Below are positions 25,284 to 36,357 of a DNA stretch of 64,000 bases, piece after piece (position 1 is the stretch's first letter; each line of letters begins with the position of its first letter). The DNA comes from Streptococcus suis (GTDB taxonomy: Bacteria; Bacillota; Bacilli; Lactobacillales; Streptococcaceae). The position numbers and the translations under genes are program-made. A model generated the notes under the pieces. The model was given only the letters and a program-made list of their open reading frames with translations, had not been told where the DNA came from and did no database searches. The stretch covers positions 1 to 64,000 of the forward strand of contig JAKTNK010000010.1 in the NCBI GenBank assembly GCA_029593465.1, in the 5' to 3' direction.

Positions 25284-26570
25284 ATGGCTATTAAGATTGG
25301 TTTACTTGGTTTTGGAACAGTTGCAAGTGGTCTGCCCTTTTTATTGGCAGACAATCATGATAAAATCAGTTCGTTGACAGGTTGTGATATTGAGATTAGT
25401 AAGGTTTTAGTGAAGACTGAGGAAGATGCTGCCCGTTTAAGAGCGGCTGGTCATGATTATGATTTTGTAACCTCTATTGATGCCATTTTATCTGATGATG
25501 CGATTGCGATTGTGGTCGAGTTGATTGGGCGTATCGAGCCTGCTAAATCTTATATCCAACAAGCTCTTGCTGCAGGAAAGCATGTGGTTTCAGCCAACAA
25601 GGATTTAATTGCGGTTCATGGTCAGCAGTTAGTGTCATTGGCCAATGAAAAAGGTCTCTTCTTTGCCTATGAGGCAGCTGTGGCAGGCGGTATCCCTATT
25701 TTAAGAACGCTTTCTCAGTCATTTATCTCAGATAAAATCACGCGTCTTTTAGGCGTTTTGAACGGTACTTCTAATTACATGTTAACCAAGATGGTGGATG
25801 AAGGTTGGGCTTATGACGAGGCTTTGTCACAGGCTCAAGCCTTGGGTTATGCAGAGAGCGACCCCACCAATGATGTGGAAGGTATTGACGCCGCCTATAA
25901 AGTAGCTATTTTAAGCCAATTTGCTTTTGGGATGACGATTGATTTTGATGTGATTCATCACCAAGGCATCACAGCTATTAGGTCAGCAGATGTAGCTGCC
26001 GCTAAAGAAATGGGCTATGTGATTAAATTGATTGGTGATTTACAAGAAAGACCATCTGGACTTTGGGCAGAAGTAGTGCCAACCTTTGTTCCTCTAAATC
26101 ATCCTTTGGCAGCAGTTAGCGATGTTATGAACGCTGTGTTTGTCGAATCCATTGGCATTGGTCAGTCGATGTATTATGGGCCAGGGGCAGGTCAAAAGCC
26201 AACAGCTACCTCTGTCATGGCAGATGTCATGCAGATTGGGCGTCAGATTATGGCAAAAGCACCTGCTAAACCGTTTAATGCTTATCATCGCCCATGTCGT
26301 TTGGCATCTCCTGAGGAAGTGGTTAGTTCTTATTATTTCGCAGTAGCAGCAAGTGATGAGCCAGGTCAACTGTCACATTTGGCACAGTTGTTTGAGCAGT
26401 ACCATATTTCGTTTGATCAGGTCTTACAAGATAAGGCTGAAGGAGGCAAGGCGACGATTACGGTCATCACTCATGGCATTACACGTCACCAGCTAAAAGA
26501 CATCACTGATGCGATTAAGGCTTCGGAGGCTTTTACCTTAGCCAATACCTTTAAAGTGTTAGGAGAATAG
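25284..26570 (+). CDS. hom: Homoserine dehydrogenase
   Basis: The protein has 428 residues from ATG 25284. The N-terminal NAD(P)-binding fold starts [15 protein letters not shown]. The catalytic and dimer region has [30 protein letters not shown] and [13 protein letters not shown]. From about residue 345 a C-terminal ACT domain is present ([20 protein letters not shown]), which often mediates feedback by threonine. It converts aspartate semialdehyde to homoserine. thrB starts 1 nt after its stop, so the two form the threonine branch operon. Confidence 0.96.
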   Translation: MAIKIGLLGFGTVASGLPFLLADNHDKISSLTGCDIEISKVLVKTEEDAARLRAAGHDYDFVTSIDAILSDDAIAIVVELIGRIEPAKSYIQQALAAGKHVVSANKDLIAVHGQQLVSLANEKGLFFAYEAAVAGGIPILRTLSQSFISDKITRLLGVLNGTSNYMLTKMVDEGWAYDEALSQAQALGYAESDPTNDVEGIDAAYKVAILSQFAFGMTIDFDVIHHQGITAIRSADVAAAKEMGYVIKLIGDLQERPSGLWAEVVPTFVPLNHPLAAVSDVMNAVFVESIGIGQSMYYGPGAGQKPTATSVMADVMQIGRQIMAKAPAKPFNAYHRPCRLASPEEVVSSYYFAVAASDEPGQLSHLAQLFEQYHISFDQVLQDKAEGGKATITVITHGITRHQLKDITDAIKASEAFTLANTFKVLGE

Positions 26571-26571
26571 T

Positions 26572-27432
26572 ATGAAGATTACCGTACCAGCAACCTCCGC
26601 TAATTTAGGGCCGGGATTCGACTCGATTGGTCTTGCCGTGACAGCTTACTTAACGGTCGAGGTCTTAGAAAAGAGTGATCACTGGTTTATTGAGCATGAC
26701 TTAGAGGGCGTGCCGAATGACGAGAGCAATTTGCTGTTAACAACAGCTTTAGCAGTTGCACCAGACTTACCCCCCCACCGTTTGAAAATGGTTTCTGATA
26801 TTCCCTTAGCCAGAGGATTAGGCTCATCCTCATCAGTGATTGTGGCAGGGATTGAGTTGGCTAACCAGTTGGGACAGTTGGATTTATCAGAGGATGCCAA
26901 ATTAGCGATTGCTACTAAAATAGAAGGCCATCCAGATAATGTCGCTCCGGCTATCTTTGGTGATTTAGTCATCGCTTCTTATGATAATCAGGAGCTTGAT
27001 AAAGTGGTGGTGCCTTTTCCAGACTGTGCTTTAGTAGCCTATATCCCGTCTTATGAGTTGAAGACGCAGGAATCTCGCGAGGCCCTACCTGAGATGTTAA
27101 CCTTCAAAGAAGCTGTCCAAGCATCAGCAGTGGCTAATATGGTGGTAGCTAGTTTATTGACAGGTGATTTGGTTAAGGCTGGCCGATTCATGGCCCAAGA
27201 CCGCTTTCATGAACCTTATCGTCAACAGCTGGTACCAGAATGCCAACGTATCAGAGAGATAGGCAAAGTATGTGGTGCTTACACCACCTATCTATCTGGT
27301 GCTGGACCGACTGTGATGACCCTATTGCCTCATGAGAAAAAAGACGCTTTCATGGCAATGCTCCATCAGGAATTTAACGATACCATTTTAGAATTGGCTG
27401 TTGATAGAAAAGGGGTCGTGGTTGACAACTAA
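26572..27432 (+). CDS. thrB: Homoserine kinase
   Basis: The 286-residue GHMP-family kinase starts [20 protein letters not shown] and has the ATP loop [12 protein letters not shown] (about residues 79-90) and the C-terminal [10 protein letters not shown] motif. It phosphorylates homoserine for threonine synthesis. It is preceded immediately by hom, and its end overlaps the next gene, rarD. Confidence 0.96.
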   Translation: MKITVPATSANLGPGFDSIGLAVTAYLTVEVLEKSDHWFIEHDLEGVPNDESNLLLTTALAVAPDLPPHRLKMVSDIPLARGLGSSSSVIVAGIELANQLGQLDLSEDAKLAIATKIEGHPDNVAPAIFGDLVIASYDNQELDKVVVPFPDCALVAYIPSYELKTQESREALPEMLTFKEAVQASAVANMVVASLLTGDLVKAGRFMAQDRFHEPYRQQLVPECQRIREIGKVCGAYTTYLSGAGPTVMTLLPHEKKDAFMAMLHQEFNDTILELAVDRKGVVVDN

Positions 27433-28327
27433 AACAAAAGGCTTATTATTAGCATTTTTAGCTTATCTATTTTGGGGTATCCTATCCTTATATTGGAAAG
27501 GATTAGAAGGGATTCCTTCTTACACGATTTTTGCCTATCGTATCTTATGGACGGTATTAACCATGCTGACTTACATGGTCTTATCAGGGCAGATTCCAAG
27601 ATACAAAACAGAACTGAGCCTGCTTTGGAAGGAAAAGTCTGTTTTCGCTCGTATGGTTCTAGCTAGTCTGTTTATCACTATTAACTGGTTGGCTTATATT
27701 TGGGCTATTACGCATGGGCAGGCTACTCAAGCCAGTCTAGGCTACTATATCATGCCATTAGTATCGATAGGATTGTCGGTCATCTTTTTAAAAGAAAGTC
27801 TCACGAGATCATCTCAAATGGCGATGCTATTAGCCGTTATGGGGGTTCTTATCTTAATCTACCAAACAGGCTCACTGCCTTTTCTAACCTTATTGCTGTC
27901 ATTTAGTTTTGCTTTTTACGGGCTACTCAAAAAGGGAGTTGCTTTATCCAGTGATGTGGCAATGCTATTTGAAGCAGGGGTTATTCTACCAGCTAGCCTG
28001 TGCTATTTGCTTGTTTTTAGTCAGGTATCCCTGCTGGATTTGCCATTACATGACAATCTTTTACTAGCCTTATCGGGAGTGGTGACGGCTATTCCGCTCT
28101 TATTATTTTCAGAAGCTGTTAAACGTGCCTCTTTAAATCAAGTGGGATTTCTCCAATACCTCAATCCGACCATTCAGTTATTTATTGCTGTTATGATTTT
28201 TGGTGAGAATATCTCATCAAATGAGCTACTGGGCTTTGCTTTGATATGGCTGGCTATCTTGGTTTTTGTTATTGGTCAACTCTTAGTCGTTAAAAGGGCT
28301 AAAAAAGTATTTTTTCAAAAAAGATAG
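27422..28327 (+). CDS. rarD: RarD-like EamA-family transporter
   Basis: The protein has 301 residues from TTG 27422, with AAAGGGG 6 nt upstream; it overlaps the end of thrB by 11 bp. Ten hydrophobic segments are expected. It starts [18 protein letters not shown] and has the RarD features [20 protein letters not shown] and [20 protein letters not shown]. RarD proteins belong to the drug/metabolite transporter group and their substrate is mostly unknown. Coupling to hom-thrB may point to amino acid export, but this is weak inference. Confidence 0.88.
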   Translation: MTTKTKGLLLAFLAYLFWGILSLYWKGLEGIPSYTIFAYRILWTVLTMLTYMVLSGQIPRYKTELSLLWKEKSVFARMVLASLFITINWLAYIWAITHGQATQASLGYYIMPLVSIGLSVIFLKESLTRSSQMAMLLAVMGVLILIYQTGSLPFLTLLLSFSFAFYGLLKKGVALSSDVAMLFEAGVILPASLCYLLVFSQVSLLDLPLHDNLLLALSGVVTAIPLLLFSEAVKRASLNQVGFLQYLNPTIQLFIAVMIFGENISSNELLGFALIWLAILVFVIGQLLVVKRAKKVFFQKR

Positions 28328-28329
28328 GT

Positions 28330-28358
28330 AAGAGTTAGTCAAAAGACTAGCTCTTTTT
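28330..28358 (+). terminator. Terminator after rarD
   Basis: An 11-bp stem, AAGAGTTAGTC/GACTAGCTCTT (one G-T pair), has loop AAAA and is followed by a T-run. Confidence 0.85.
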
Positions 28359-28399
28359 GTTATACTTATGATATGACTGATAGGACAGAGGATAAAGAG

Positions 28400-29659
28400 A
28401 TGTTAACATATACTGAAAGCCTTGCTTGGCTCAGCCAACAGTTAAAATTTGGGATTAAGCCAGGAATTGAGCGTGTGAAGTGGCTCTTGAATGAATTGGG
28501 AAATCCTCAGGATAGGGTGAAAGGGGTCCATGTGGTCGGTACCAACGGTAAAGGGTCAACCGTCCATTACCTGCAAACCATCTTGACAAATGCAGGTTAT
28601 GTGGTGGGAACCTTCACATCTCCCTATATTATGGATTTTCGTGAGCGCATTTCCCTAGATGGTCAGATGATTACGCGAAATGATTTGGTTGATCTTGTTG
28701 CACGAGTAAAACCAATTGCTGAGCGCCTGCCTCAAGAAACGGGTTACGAACCGGCAACAGAATTTGAACTAATTACAGCCATGATGTTTCTCTACTTTGG
28801 TGAGGTTCATCCAGTGGATATTGCAATTATCGAGGCTGGTTTAGGTGGTCTTTATGATTCGACCAATGTTTTTACGCCTCTCGTTGTGGTCTGTCCTTCG
28901 ATAGGTTTGGATCACCAAGATATTTTGGGAGATTCCTACACAGAGATTGCCAAGCAAAAGGTTGGTGTTTTAAAGCATCAGGTACCTTTTGTCTTTTCAG
29001 AAAAACGTTCGGATGTTAAAGAGGTATTTTTCAAGAAGGCCTTGGAAACACACAGTCCTATTTATGAATTGGGACGCGATTTTTCGGTCTCTGGTTCTGC
29101 GCAGCATTTTGATTTTAAAGATGAGGATAGGACGATGTTGGGACTATCATTAAGCATGCTTGGGCAACATCAAGTTTTCAATGCCGGCCTTGCGATTAAA
29201 ACCAGCTTATTATTGGCTGAAACCTATCCACAAATTACCGAAGAGCATATTCGACAAGGGCTTAAAAAGGCTTCTTGGTTAGGACGGACAGAGCTGATGT
29301 CGCGAAATGTGATGATTGATGGTGCCCATAATAGAGAGAGCGTCGCTGTTTTGACAGATTTGCTGAAGAATCAGTTTTCAGATAAGAGTATCCATATCCT
29401 ATTTTCAGCCATTGATACCAAGCCGGTTGACGATATGTTAGAGCAACTCTCAACTGTCGGAGAGGTTACGGTAACCAGCTTTGATTATCCCAATGCCGTT
29501 TCCTTGGATAGCTATCCATCCACTTATCCTCGAGTATCTCAGTTTCAAAACTGGTTAACCCATTGTGATTTGTCATCACAGGATAAGCTCTATGTGATTA
29601 CGGGTTCTCTCTATTTTATCTCACAAGTGAGACAGTACTGGCTGAACAAGGAAACCTAA
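28400..29659 (+). CDS. folC: Folylpolyglutamate synthase / dihydrofolate synthase family
   Basis: The protein has 419 residues from ATG 28400, chosen because MLTYTESLAWL matches the usual N-terminus and GAGG lies upstream; an ATG at 28373 has no ribosome site. The P-loop is VVGTNGKGSTVHYLQ (about residues 43-57), and the Mur-ligase middle domain has GGLYDSTNVF and DHQDILG. The C-terminal domain starts with ISGAH-like MIDGAHNRES. It adds glutamate to folates and perhaps to dihydropteroate. It stands alone between rarD and murB. Confidence 0.92.
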   Translation: MLTYTESLAWLSQQLKFGIKPGIERVKWLLNELGNPQDRVKGVHVVGTNGKGSTVHYLQTILTNAGYVVGTFTSPYIMDFRERISLDGQMITRNDLVDLVARVKPIAERLPQETGYEPATEFELITAMMFLYFGEVHPVDIAIIEAGLGGLYDSTNVFTPLVVVCPSIGLDHQDILGDSYTEIAKQKVGVLKHQVPFVFSEKRSDVKEVFFKKALETHSPIYELGRDFSVSGSAQHFDFKDEDRTMLGLSLSMLGQHQVFNAGLAIKTSLLLAETYPQITEEHIRQGLKKASWLGRTELMSRNVMIDGAHNRESVAVLTDLLKNQFSDKSIHILFSAIDTKPVDDMLEQLSTVGEVTVTSFDYPNAVSLDSYPSTYPRVSQFQNWLTHCDLSSQDKLYVITGSLYFISQVRQYWLNKET

Positions 29660-29721
29660 ATTGATAAACTAAAGCTGCTTCAAAGGAGACTACCAGGGTA
29701 GTGTGAAAATTGGATATTTTA

Positions 29722-29750
29722 CTGCCAGCTCCCTTGTTTTTTGGTATAAT
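29722..29750 (+). promoter_or_regulatory. Promoter of murB
   Basis: CTGCCA (29722-29727) and TATAAT (29745-29750) are 17 bp apart, with TGG directly before the -10. Confidence 0.65.
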
Positions 29751-29790
29751 GGTGGGTGGCTACGCCAATTTTTCGATGTATGAGGAAAAA

Positions 29791-30696
29791 ATGATAAAAG
29801 AAGAGATGAAAGAGGTCTTATCAGGCATTGATATTCGTTTTGATGAGCCTCTCAAAAATTACACCTATACTAAGGTTGGAGGACCAGCAGATTACCTTGC
29901 TTTCCCTCGGAACCGTTTTGAATTGGTTCGCTTGGTACGTTTTGCCAACCAGCATGCCATTCCATGGATGGTTCTCGGAAATGCTAGTAATTTGATTGTG
30001 CGTGATGGTGGTATTAGAGGTTTGGTTATTATGTTTGACCGTTTAAACACAACCACTATTGATGGCTATATCATGGAGGTTGAAGCAGGGGCTAACCTCA
30101 AGGAAACCACCAAGGTAGCGCGTGAGCATAGCTTAACGGGATTCGAATTTGCGGCGGGTATTCCCGGTAGTGTCGGGGGAGCTGTCTTTATGAATGCCGG
30201 TGCTTACTGGGGAGAGATTGCCCACGTCTTGTTATCTGCTAATGTCATGACGCCAGAAGGCGAGGTTAAGACGCTTGAAGCCAGTGACTTGGCATTTGGT
30301 TACCGCTATTCAGCCCTACAGCATTCAGGAGATATTGTCATTTCCGCTAAGTTTGCTTTGAAGCCGGGTGATTATCAGGTCATCAAACAAGAAATGGATC
30401 GTCTTAATCACTTGCGTGCCTTGAAACAACCTTTAGACTATCCGTCCTGTGGCTCTGTCTTTAAGCGGCCGCCAGGTTACTTTGCAGGGCAACTGATTAC
30501 AGAAGCTAATCTCAAAGGGCACCGTATAGGTGGTGTTGAGGTCTCTGAAAAACACGCTGGTTTTATGATTAATGTTGATAATGGAACGGCTAAGAACTAT
30601 GAAGACCTCATTACTTATGTGATTGCAACTGTTGAAAAAAACTCAGGCGTTACCTTGGAACCCGAAGTTCGGATTATAGGTGAAGCGTTGACATAA
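29791..30696 (+). CDS. murB: UDP-N-acetylenolpyruvoylglucosamine reductase
   Basis: The protein has about 301 residues from ATG 29791 (GAGGAAAA upstream); ATG 29806 is also possible. The FAD-binding part has [32 protein letters not shown] and [20 protein letters not shown]. The active-site Ser is in [13 protein letters not shown], and the C-terminal Glu is in [10 protein letters not shown]. It reduces UDP-GlcNAc-enolpyruvate to UDP-MurNAc in peptidoglycan synthesis. It precedes potABCD as in other streptococci. Confidence 0.95.
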   Translation: MIKEEMKEVLSGIDIRFDEPLKNYTYTKVGGPADYLAFPRNRFELVRLVRFANQHAIPWMVLGNASNLIVRDGGIRGLVIMFDRLNTTTIDGYIMEVEAGANLKETTKVAREHSLTGFEFAAGIPGSVGGAVFMNAGAYWGEIAHVLLSANVMTPEGEVKTLEASDLAFGYRYSALQHSGDIVISAKFALKPGDYQVIKQEMDRLNHLRALKQPLDYPSCGSVFKRPPGYFAGQLITEANLKGHRIGGVEVSEKHAGFMINVDNGTAKNYEDLITYVIATVEKNSGVTLEPEVRIIGEALT

Positions 30697-30823
30697 GGAG
30701 TATCAGCTCAGAAAAAGGCAACTTTCTGGGCTAAATGAGTCCCTTAGTGGTTTAACGAGCTAAGCCTCTTTGTAAATGGGGCGTTTTAACAATGATGATA
30801 ACTAGAAAATTCATGGAGGATTT

Positions 30824-30838
30824 ATGACCATTGACTAA
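30824..30838 (+). other. Mini-ORF (MTID) overlapping the potA start
   Basis: ATGACCATTGACTAA lies 5 nt after GGAGG (30814-30818), the best spacing for initiation. Its codons run over the TTG start of potA (30831-30833) in another frame. It may lower potA translation or feed reinitiation. Confidence 0.4.
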
Positions 30839-31985
30839 TCCAATTATTGCTTTTAAGCATGTCTCTAAGACCTTTGAAGATAGTGGTACAACCGTTTTAA
30901 AGGACATTAACTTCGAACTTGAAGAAGGAAAGTTTTATACTCTTTTAGGAGCTTCTGGTTCAGGGAAATCAACTATCCTCAATCTTATTGCGGGTCTCTT
31001 AGATGCGACATCGGGAGACATCTTTCTAGATGGCAAACGTATTAACGACCTTCCCATCAATAAACGTGATGTGCATACGGTGTTTCAATCTTATGCCTTA
31101 TTTCCGCACATGACGGTCTATGAGAATGTTGCTTTTTCATTGAAGCTAAAAAAGGTTGCCAAAGCAGAAATCGATCAACGGGTGAAAGATGCCTTGAAGA
31201 TGGTGCAGTTAGCAGGGTATGAAAAGCGCTCTATCCAAAAATTATCTGGTGGACAGCGTCAGCGGGTAGCGATTGCGCGTGCGATTATCAACCAACCTCG
31301 CGTAGTGCTTCTTGATGAACCACTGTCAGCACTGGATTTGAAATTGCGTACCGAAATGCAGTACGAACTGCGTGAACTGCAACAACGTTTGGGCATTACC
31401 TTTGTGTTTGTCACGCATGATCAAGAGGAAGCCTTGGCTATGAGTGACTGGATTTTTGTCATGAATGATGGTCAAATTGTTCAATCTGGAACACCAGTTG
31501 ATATCTATGACGAACCCATCAATCATTTTGTAGCGACTTTTATTGGAGAGTCTAATATCCTTCCAGCAACCATGATTGAAGACTACTTGGTAGAATTTAA
31601 TGGCAAACGCTTTGAGGCCGTTGATGGGGGGATGCGTCCTCATGAACCTGTTCAAGTGGTTATTCGACCAGAAGATTTGCAGATAACTCTCCCTGAAGAA
31701 GGGAAATTACAGGTCACAGTTGACACACAGCTCTTTCGAGGTGTCCACTATGAGATTATTGCCTATGATGATTTGGGCAATGAATGGATGATTCACTCGA
31801 CGCGCAAAGCGATTGAAGGAGAGGTTGTCGGTCTTGATTTTACCCCCGAAGATATCCATATCATGCGCCTTCATGAAACCGAGGAAGAATTTGATGCTCG
31901 TATTGAAGAGTATGTTGAAACAGAGACTGTGGAAGACGGTTTGATTCACTTTATTGAGGAGGAGCGTCATGAAGAAAACGGCTAG
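30831..31985 (+). CDS. potA: Spermidine/putrescine ABC transporter ATPase
   Basis: The protein has 384 residues from TTG 30831 ([15 protein letters not shown]). No in-frame ATG is available near the ribosome site. Walker A is GASGSGKST, signature LSGGQRQR, Walker [17 protein letters not shown]. After about residue 240 the C-terminal regulatory OB-like (TOBE) domain follows ([12 protein letters not shown]). It powers polyamine import with PotBCD. The start arrangement is odd because GGAGG is 12 nt from TTG but 5 nt from an out-of-frame ATG. Confidence 0.95.
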   Translation: MTNPIIAFKHVSKTFEDSGTTVLKDINFELEEGKFYTLLGASGSGKSTILNLIAGLLDATSGDIFLDGKRINDLPINKRDVHTVFQSYALFPHMTVYENVAFSLKLKKVAKAEIDQRVKDALKMVQLAGYEKRSIQKLSGGQRQRVAIARAIINQPRVVLLDEPLSALDLKLRTEMQYELRELQQRLGITFVFVTHDQEEALAMSDWIFVMNDGQIVQSGTPVDIYDEPINHFVATFIGESNILPATMIEDYLVEFNGKRFEAVDGGMRPHEPVQVVIRPEDLQITLPEEGKLQVTVDTQLFRGVHYEIIAYDDLGNEWMIHSTRKAIEGEVVGLDFTPEDIHIMRLHETEEEFDARIEEYVETETVEDGLIHFIEEERHEENG

Positions 31986-32763
31986 CTTTTTCTCAGTTCC
32001 CTATATACTATGGCTTTTGCTATTTGTTCTCGCTCCAGTTGCGATGATTATCTGGCAGTCCTTTTTTGACATACAGGGGCATGCAAGTTTGATAAATTAT
32101 CAAACCTTCTTTGGATCATGGACTTATCTCAAGATGAGTCTCAATTCCATTCTCTATGCTGGTATTATCACCTTGGTGACCTTAGTTTTGTCCTACCCAA
32201 CAGCCCTTATTTTGACACGTCTCAAACACAAGCAATTATGGCTGATGCTCATTATTTTACCGACCTGGGTAAACTTATTGCTAAAAGCCTATGCGTTTAT
32301 GGGGATTTTTGGGCAACAAGGAGGGGTCAATGCCTTTTTAAGCTTTATGGGCTTAGGGCCACAACAACTTTTATTCACCGATTTTTCATTTGTTTTTGTG
32401 GCGTCTTATATTGAAATCCCTTTTATGATTTTACCGATTTTCAATGCTCTCGATGATATTGATCACAATCTCATCAATGCTAGCCGTGATTTAGGGGCTA
32501 ATGATTGGCAAACTTTTACTAAAGTGATTTTCCCCTTATCCTTAAATGGCGTTCGTGCTGGTGTGCAATCGGTATTTATTCCAAGCTTGAGCCTGTTCAT
32601 GCTGACAAGGCTGATTGGTGGTAATCGCGTGATAACACTAGGAACAGCGATAGAGCAGCATTTTCTCACCACACAAAACTGGGGAATGGGCTCAACCATA
32701 GGCGTTATCCTTATCGCAACGATGCTACTTATTATGTGGGTGACAAAGGAGAGAAAATCATGA
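31969..32763 (+). CDS. potB: Spermidine/putrescine ABC transporter permease
   Basis: The 264-residue, six-helix permease starts at ATG 31969 inside the end of potA (17-bp overlap) with GAGGAGGAG upstream. The EAA-type loop is [20 protein letters not shown]. It forms the membrane channel with PotC. Confidence 0.94.
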   Translation: MKKTASFFSVPYILWLLLFVLAPVAMIIWQSFFDIQGHASLINYQTFFGSWTYLKMSLNSILYAGIITLVTLVLSYPTALILTRLKHKQLWLMLIILPTWVNLLLKAYAFMGIFGQQGGVNAFLSFMGLGPQQLLFTDFSFVFVASYIEIPFMILPIFNALDDIDHNLINASRDLGANDWQTFTKVIFPLSLNGVRAGVQSVFIPSLSLFMLTRLIGGNRVITLGTAIEQHFLTTQNWGMGSTIGVILIATMLLIMWVTKERKS

Positions 32764-33536
32764 AAAAATTTGCTAATGTCTATTTGTTTTTTGTGTTTAT
32801 CCTCCTTTACGCACCGATTGTTTACCTCATTGCTTATTCCTTCAATGAAGCGGGCAACATGAATGGTTTTTCTGGCTTTACGCTTGATCATTATCAGACC
32901 ATGCTGTCGGATAGCCGTTTGATGTTAATCTTGGTGCAGACCTTCCTTTTGGCTTTCTTGAGCTCCTTGATAGCAACTGTTATCGGTACTTTTGGGGCTA
33001 TCTATATTCACGATAGTCAAAAACGCTATCAAAATAGTCTGCTATCAACTAATAATATCTTAATGGTTGCCCCAGATGTGATGATTGGGGCGTCATTCTT
33101 GATTTTATTTACTCAAATTAAGTTTCAATTAGGGTTTCTAACGGTCTTACTTAGCCATGTGGCCTTTTCGATTCCGATTGTGGTATTGATGGTGTTGCCA
33201 CGGCTAAAAGAGATGAACCAAGACATGATTCATGCGGCTTATGATTTGGGAGCAAGTCGTTTGCAGATGCTTAGAGAAGTCATGCTGCCTTATCTGACCC
33301 CTGGGATTATTGCTGGTTACTTTATGGCTTTTACCTATTCCTTAGATGACTTTGCGGTGACTTTTTTTGTCACAGGAAATGGTTTTTCAACCTTATCGGT
33401 AGAAATTTACTCGCGCGCTCGACAAGGGATCTCTTTAGATATCAATGCGCTGTCGGCAGTTGTCTTTTGCTTTAGTATCCTTTTAGTGATTGGTTACTAC
33501 TTTATTTCTCAAGATAAGGAGGCCAAAGATGCGTAG
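32760..33536 (+). CDS. potC: Spermidine/putrescine ABC transporter permease
   Basis: The 258-residue permease overlaps potB by ATGA at 32760. It has six hydrophobic segments and the EAA loop IHAAYDLGASRLQMLREVML. It pairs with PotB. Ribosome site AAAGGAGAG is at the end of potB. Confidence 0.94.
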   Translation: MKKFANVYLFFVFILLYAPIVYLIAYSFNEAGNMNGFSGFTLDHYQTMLSDSRLMLILVQTFLLAFLSSLIATVIGTFGAIYIHDSQKRYQNSLLSTNNILMVAPDVMIGASFLILFTQIKFQLGFLTVLLSHVAFSIPIVVLMVLPRLKEMNQDMIHAAYDLGASRLQMLREVMLPYLTPGIIAGYFMAFTYSLDDFAVTFFVTGNGFSTLSVEIYSRARQGISLDINALSAVVFCFSILLVIGYYFISQDKEAKDA

Positions 33537-34596
33537 ATTAAATGCCTTTCTCATCGGTATTAGCACCATTATCGTTTTGTTATGGGGAACAAGCTCTCTG
33601 TTACAAAAGCAATCCGGTGATGTTGCTGACAAACTGGTGATTTACAATTGGGGTGATTACATTGACCCAGACCTTCTCAGTAAATTTACCAAGGAAACGG
33701 GCATCAAGGTTCAGTATGAAACCTTTGATTCCAATGAAGCCATGTATACCAAGATTAATCAAGGTGGAACCACTTATGACATTGCTGTTCCGAGTGATTA
33801 CACCATTGATAAGATGATTAAAGAAGACTTACTCATCAAGTTGGACAAGTCTAAACTTAAAGGCCTCAATCATATCGGAAAAGAATTTCTAGGAAAATCT
33901 TTTGATCCTAACAATGACTATTCAATCCCTTATTTTTGGGGGACTGTTGGGATTATCTACAATCAAAAACAGTTGAAAACTTATCCCAAACATTGGAACG
34001 ATCTTTGGAAGAAAGACTATAAGGATAGTATCATGATGGTTGACGGGGCTAGAGAGGTTTTGGGAATTGGTCTAAATAGTCTAGGTTATAGTCTAAATGC
34101 TAAAAACATGGATCAGCTCCATCAGGCAGAACAAAAACTCAATGACTTAACCCCTAATATCAAGGCCTTAGTCGGTGATGAACTAAAAGGTTACATGATT
34201 CAAGGGGATGCACCGATTGGAGTCACTTTCTCAGGGGAGGCAAGTGAAATGCTAGCTGAGAATGACGATCTGGTTTACCTTGTACCTAGTGAAGGGTCCA
34301 ACCTTTGGTTTGACAATATGGTCTTGCCAAAGACAGCCAAGCACCTCGAGGAAGCCTACCAGTTTATCAATTTTATGCTAAAACCGGAAAATGCTGCACA
34401 AAATGCGGAATACATTGGTTATTCAACGCCAAATAATGCAGCAAAAGCCTTGCTACCTGATGACATCAAAAATGATAAGGCATTTTATCCAGACCAAACG
34501 ACGCTTAAACATCTTGAAGTCTATGATAACCTTGGTCCTAAATGGTTGGGTATATACAATGACCTGTATCTGCAAATCAAAATGTATCGCAAGTAA
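33529..34596 (+). CDS. potD: Spermidine/putrescine ABC transporter binding protein
   Basis: The protein has 355 residues from ATG 33529, overlapping potC by 8 bp with AAGGAGG upstream. The N-terminus RRLNAFLIGISTIIVLLWG is a signal anchor; no lipobox Cys is visible, so it may stay anchored by this helix. The binding domain shows LVIYNWGDYIDPDLLSKFT, YDIAVPSDYTIDKM, YFWGTVGIIYN and ENAAQNAEYIGYSTPN, the usual PotD blocks. It delivers polyamines to PotABC and is the last gene of the operon. Confidence 0.94.
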   Translation: MRRLNAFLIGISTIIVLLWGTSSLLQKQSGDVADKLVIYNWGDYIDPDLLSKFTKETGIKVQYETFDSNEAMYTKINQGGTTYDIAVPSDYTIDKMIKEDLLIKLDKSKLKGLNHIGKEFLGKSFDPNNDYSIPYFWGTVGIIYNQKQLKTYPKHWNDLWKKDYKDSIMMVDGAREVLGIGLNSLGYSLNAKNMDQLHQAEQKLNDLTPNIKALVGDELKGYMIQGDAPIGVTFSGEASEMLAENDDLVYLVPSEGSNLWFDNMVLPKTAKHLEEAYQFINFMLKPENAAQNAEYIGYSTPNNAAKALLPDDIKNDKAFYPDQTTLKHLEVYDNLGPKWLGIYNDLYLQIKMYRK

Positions 34597-34604
34597 GCCT
34601 TAAC

Positions 34605-34626
34605 AATGCCTATATAGGCATTTTTT
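34605..34626 (+). terminator. Terminator of potABCD
   Basis: AATGCCTATATAGGCATT is a perfect 18-bp palindrome followed by six T residues. Confidence 0.85.
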
Positions 34627-34656
34627 AATATCAGTCAGTAATAGAGGAGAACAGAG

Positions 34657-35139
34657 ATGATTAGACAAGCTACAACCGGTGATATTCCAAGATTATTGTC
34701 CTTATTAGAGCAAGTTCTTCAGGTTCATCATCGCCTGAGACCTGATTTGTTCAAGGGGCAAGGGGGTAAATTTTCACAGCAAGATTTGGAAGAGATGCTA
34801 TTAGATGATAAACGTCCGATTTTTGTCTATGAAGATGATAAAGGCGAGGTTCAAGGGCATTTATTTATGATTCTGGAGGAAGATCAAAGTGCTGCCATGC
34901 TCCCTCATAAGACCTTGTTTATCGATGACCTATGTGTTGACGAAACAGCGCGCAATCAGAAGATTGGGGAACAGCTTTACCAGTTCGCCTTGGCTAAAGC
35001 TAGGGAGTGGGGGTGTTACAATCTAACCTTAAATGTTTGGAATGCTAACCAAGCTGCACTTCGATTTTACCAACGAATGGGCATGCTGCCACAAGAGATG
35101 CGAATGGAAGCTCTTGTGATGCCTGAAGAAAAGATTTAG
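34657..35139 (+). CDS. GNAT-family N-acetyltransferase
   Basis: The 160-residue protein starts MIRQATTGDIPRLLSLLEQV with GAGGAGAAC upstream. The acetyl-CoA loop is VDETARNQKIGEQLYQFAL, and the C-terminal motif is NLTLNVWNANQAALRFYQRMGM. The substrate cannot be told. The next gene begins 10 nt after its stop, so the two are probably co-transcribed. Confidence 0.88.
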   Translation: MIRQATTGDIPRLLSLLEQVLQVHHRLRPDLFKGQGGKFSQQDLEEMLLDDKRPIFVYEDDKGEVQGHLFMILEEDQSAAMLPHKTLFIDDLCVDETARNQKIGEQLYQFALAKAREWGCYNLTLNVWNANQAALRFYQRMGMLPQEMRMEALVMPEEKI

Positions 35140-35149
35140 GAGATGACTA

Positions 35150-36256
35150 ATGGAAAATTTAAGTGATTACATTCGTCAAAATGCCCAAACGCCTTTTAGT
35201 GTGAAGCCTTTGACAGTGCTAGACTTCACTATTTTCAATGAATTAGGTTACTTAGGATTGATTGACCATTTAACAAAGGATCGGACAAGAAGCGAAGGTG
35301 TTTGGCTTCATGAGTTAAGACCTTTGGGGCAAGAGCTCCTGACCAACAATCGATTTGATTTTTTAAATACCAAGGAACGTCTCGCTTTATTGGACTTGGT
35401 GACCTCAGCTAAACGCTATCAGCATGTTAAGATCAGCCATTATGTGAATGATGTCAATGAAGAGTTTGAACGTCAGTTTGCAGCCATGGTATTTTCCATA
35501 CCTGAGGAGAATGTTCATCACATTGTTTTTCGTGGCACAGACGATAGTCTGATTGGTTGGAAAGAGGACTTTAAATTAACCTACATGAGCGAACTTCCTG
35601 CCCATCGCGCAGCAGTTCATTATCTGAACAGGACAATGCCACAATTATCAGGACAAGTACTGATTTCAGGACATTCTAAAGGGGGCAATTTAGCGGTTTA
35701 TGCTGCCGCTAACTCACAAGCAATGTTGAAAAACCGAATAACAATGATCTTGGTCTTGGACGCTCCTGGCTTTAGACAAGCTTTTTTAAGCTCGGAAGCC
35801 TATCAAACCCTTTCTCATCGAATAGTTGTCATCCAACCCTATGAGTCCATTGTGGGCGTGATGTTGGAATCCGATAAGCAACCTCTCATTGTTGCCTCTA
35901 GAGATAAGGGGATTGCTCAGCATATGGTTCTTAACTGGGCTGTTGACATCGTATCAGATGGCTTTGTGCTTGTTGACTCCCTTTCACCAACCAGCATCAA
36001 ATTAGCGCAAACGTTTGCCATTTGGAATCAGAGTTTGCCATCTTACGAGTTAAAGCAATTATTTGACCTCTTATTTGATTCATTGCGAGAGGATGGCATT
36101 AGGAGTTTAAATGACTTATCCCTTAAAGCCTCTTTAGAATTACCCATATCCTTTGACCCTTACAGACGCTTGACGCCCCAGCAAAAAGAATTGTTTAAGC
36201 GAGCGATTGGTTTATTTATTCAAGCTTATCGCTCCAGTCGCTCATTATCTCGTTAG
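35150..36256 (+). CDS. Mbeg1/DUF2974-like lipase-fold hydrolase
   Basis: The 368-residue protein starts MENLSDYIRQNAQTPFSVKP. The nucleophile elbow is LISGHSKGGNLAVYAA (GxSxG with a Lys, common in Mbeg1-like proteins), and IVFRGTDDSLIGWKEDF precedes it, as in class-3 lipase-like folds. No signal peptide is seen, so it is probably cytoplasmic. Activity and substrate are unknown. It follows the acetyltransferase by 10 nt. Confidence 0.82.
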   Translation: MENLSDYIRQNAQTPFSVKPLTVLDFTIFNELGYLGLIDHLTKDRTRSEGVWLHELRPLGQELLTNNRFDFLNTKERLALLDLVTSAKRYQHVKISHYVNDVNEEFERQFAAMVFSIPEENVHHIVFRGTDDSLIGWKEDFKLTYMSELPAHRAAVHYLNRTMPQLSGQVLISGHSKGGNLAVYAAANSQAMLKNRITMILVLDAPGFRQAFLSSEAYQTLSHRIVVIQPYESIVGVMLESDKQPLIVASRDKGIAQHMVLNWAVDIVSDGFVLVDSLSPTSIKLAQTFAIWNQSLPSYELKQLFDLLFDSLREDGIRSLNDLSLKASLELPISFDPYRRLTPQQKELFKRAIGLFIQAYRSSRSLSR

Positions 36257-36357
36257 ATGTTATTGTATAAACGTTTACTTTTGGTGTTAAAGTTGTCATA
36301 TAGCTTGCTATTGTCAAGTGCTTTTTGTAAAATAAGTGAAACAAGTGGAGGTATGTT

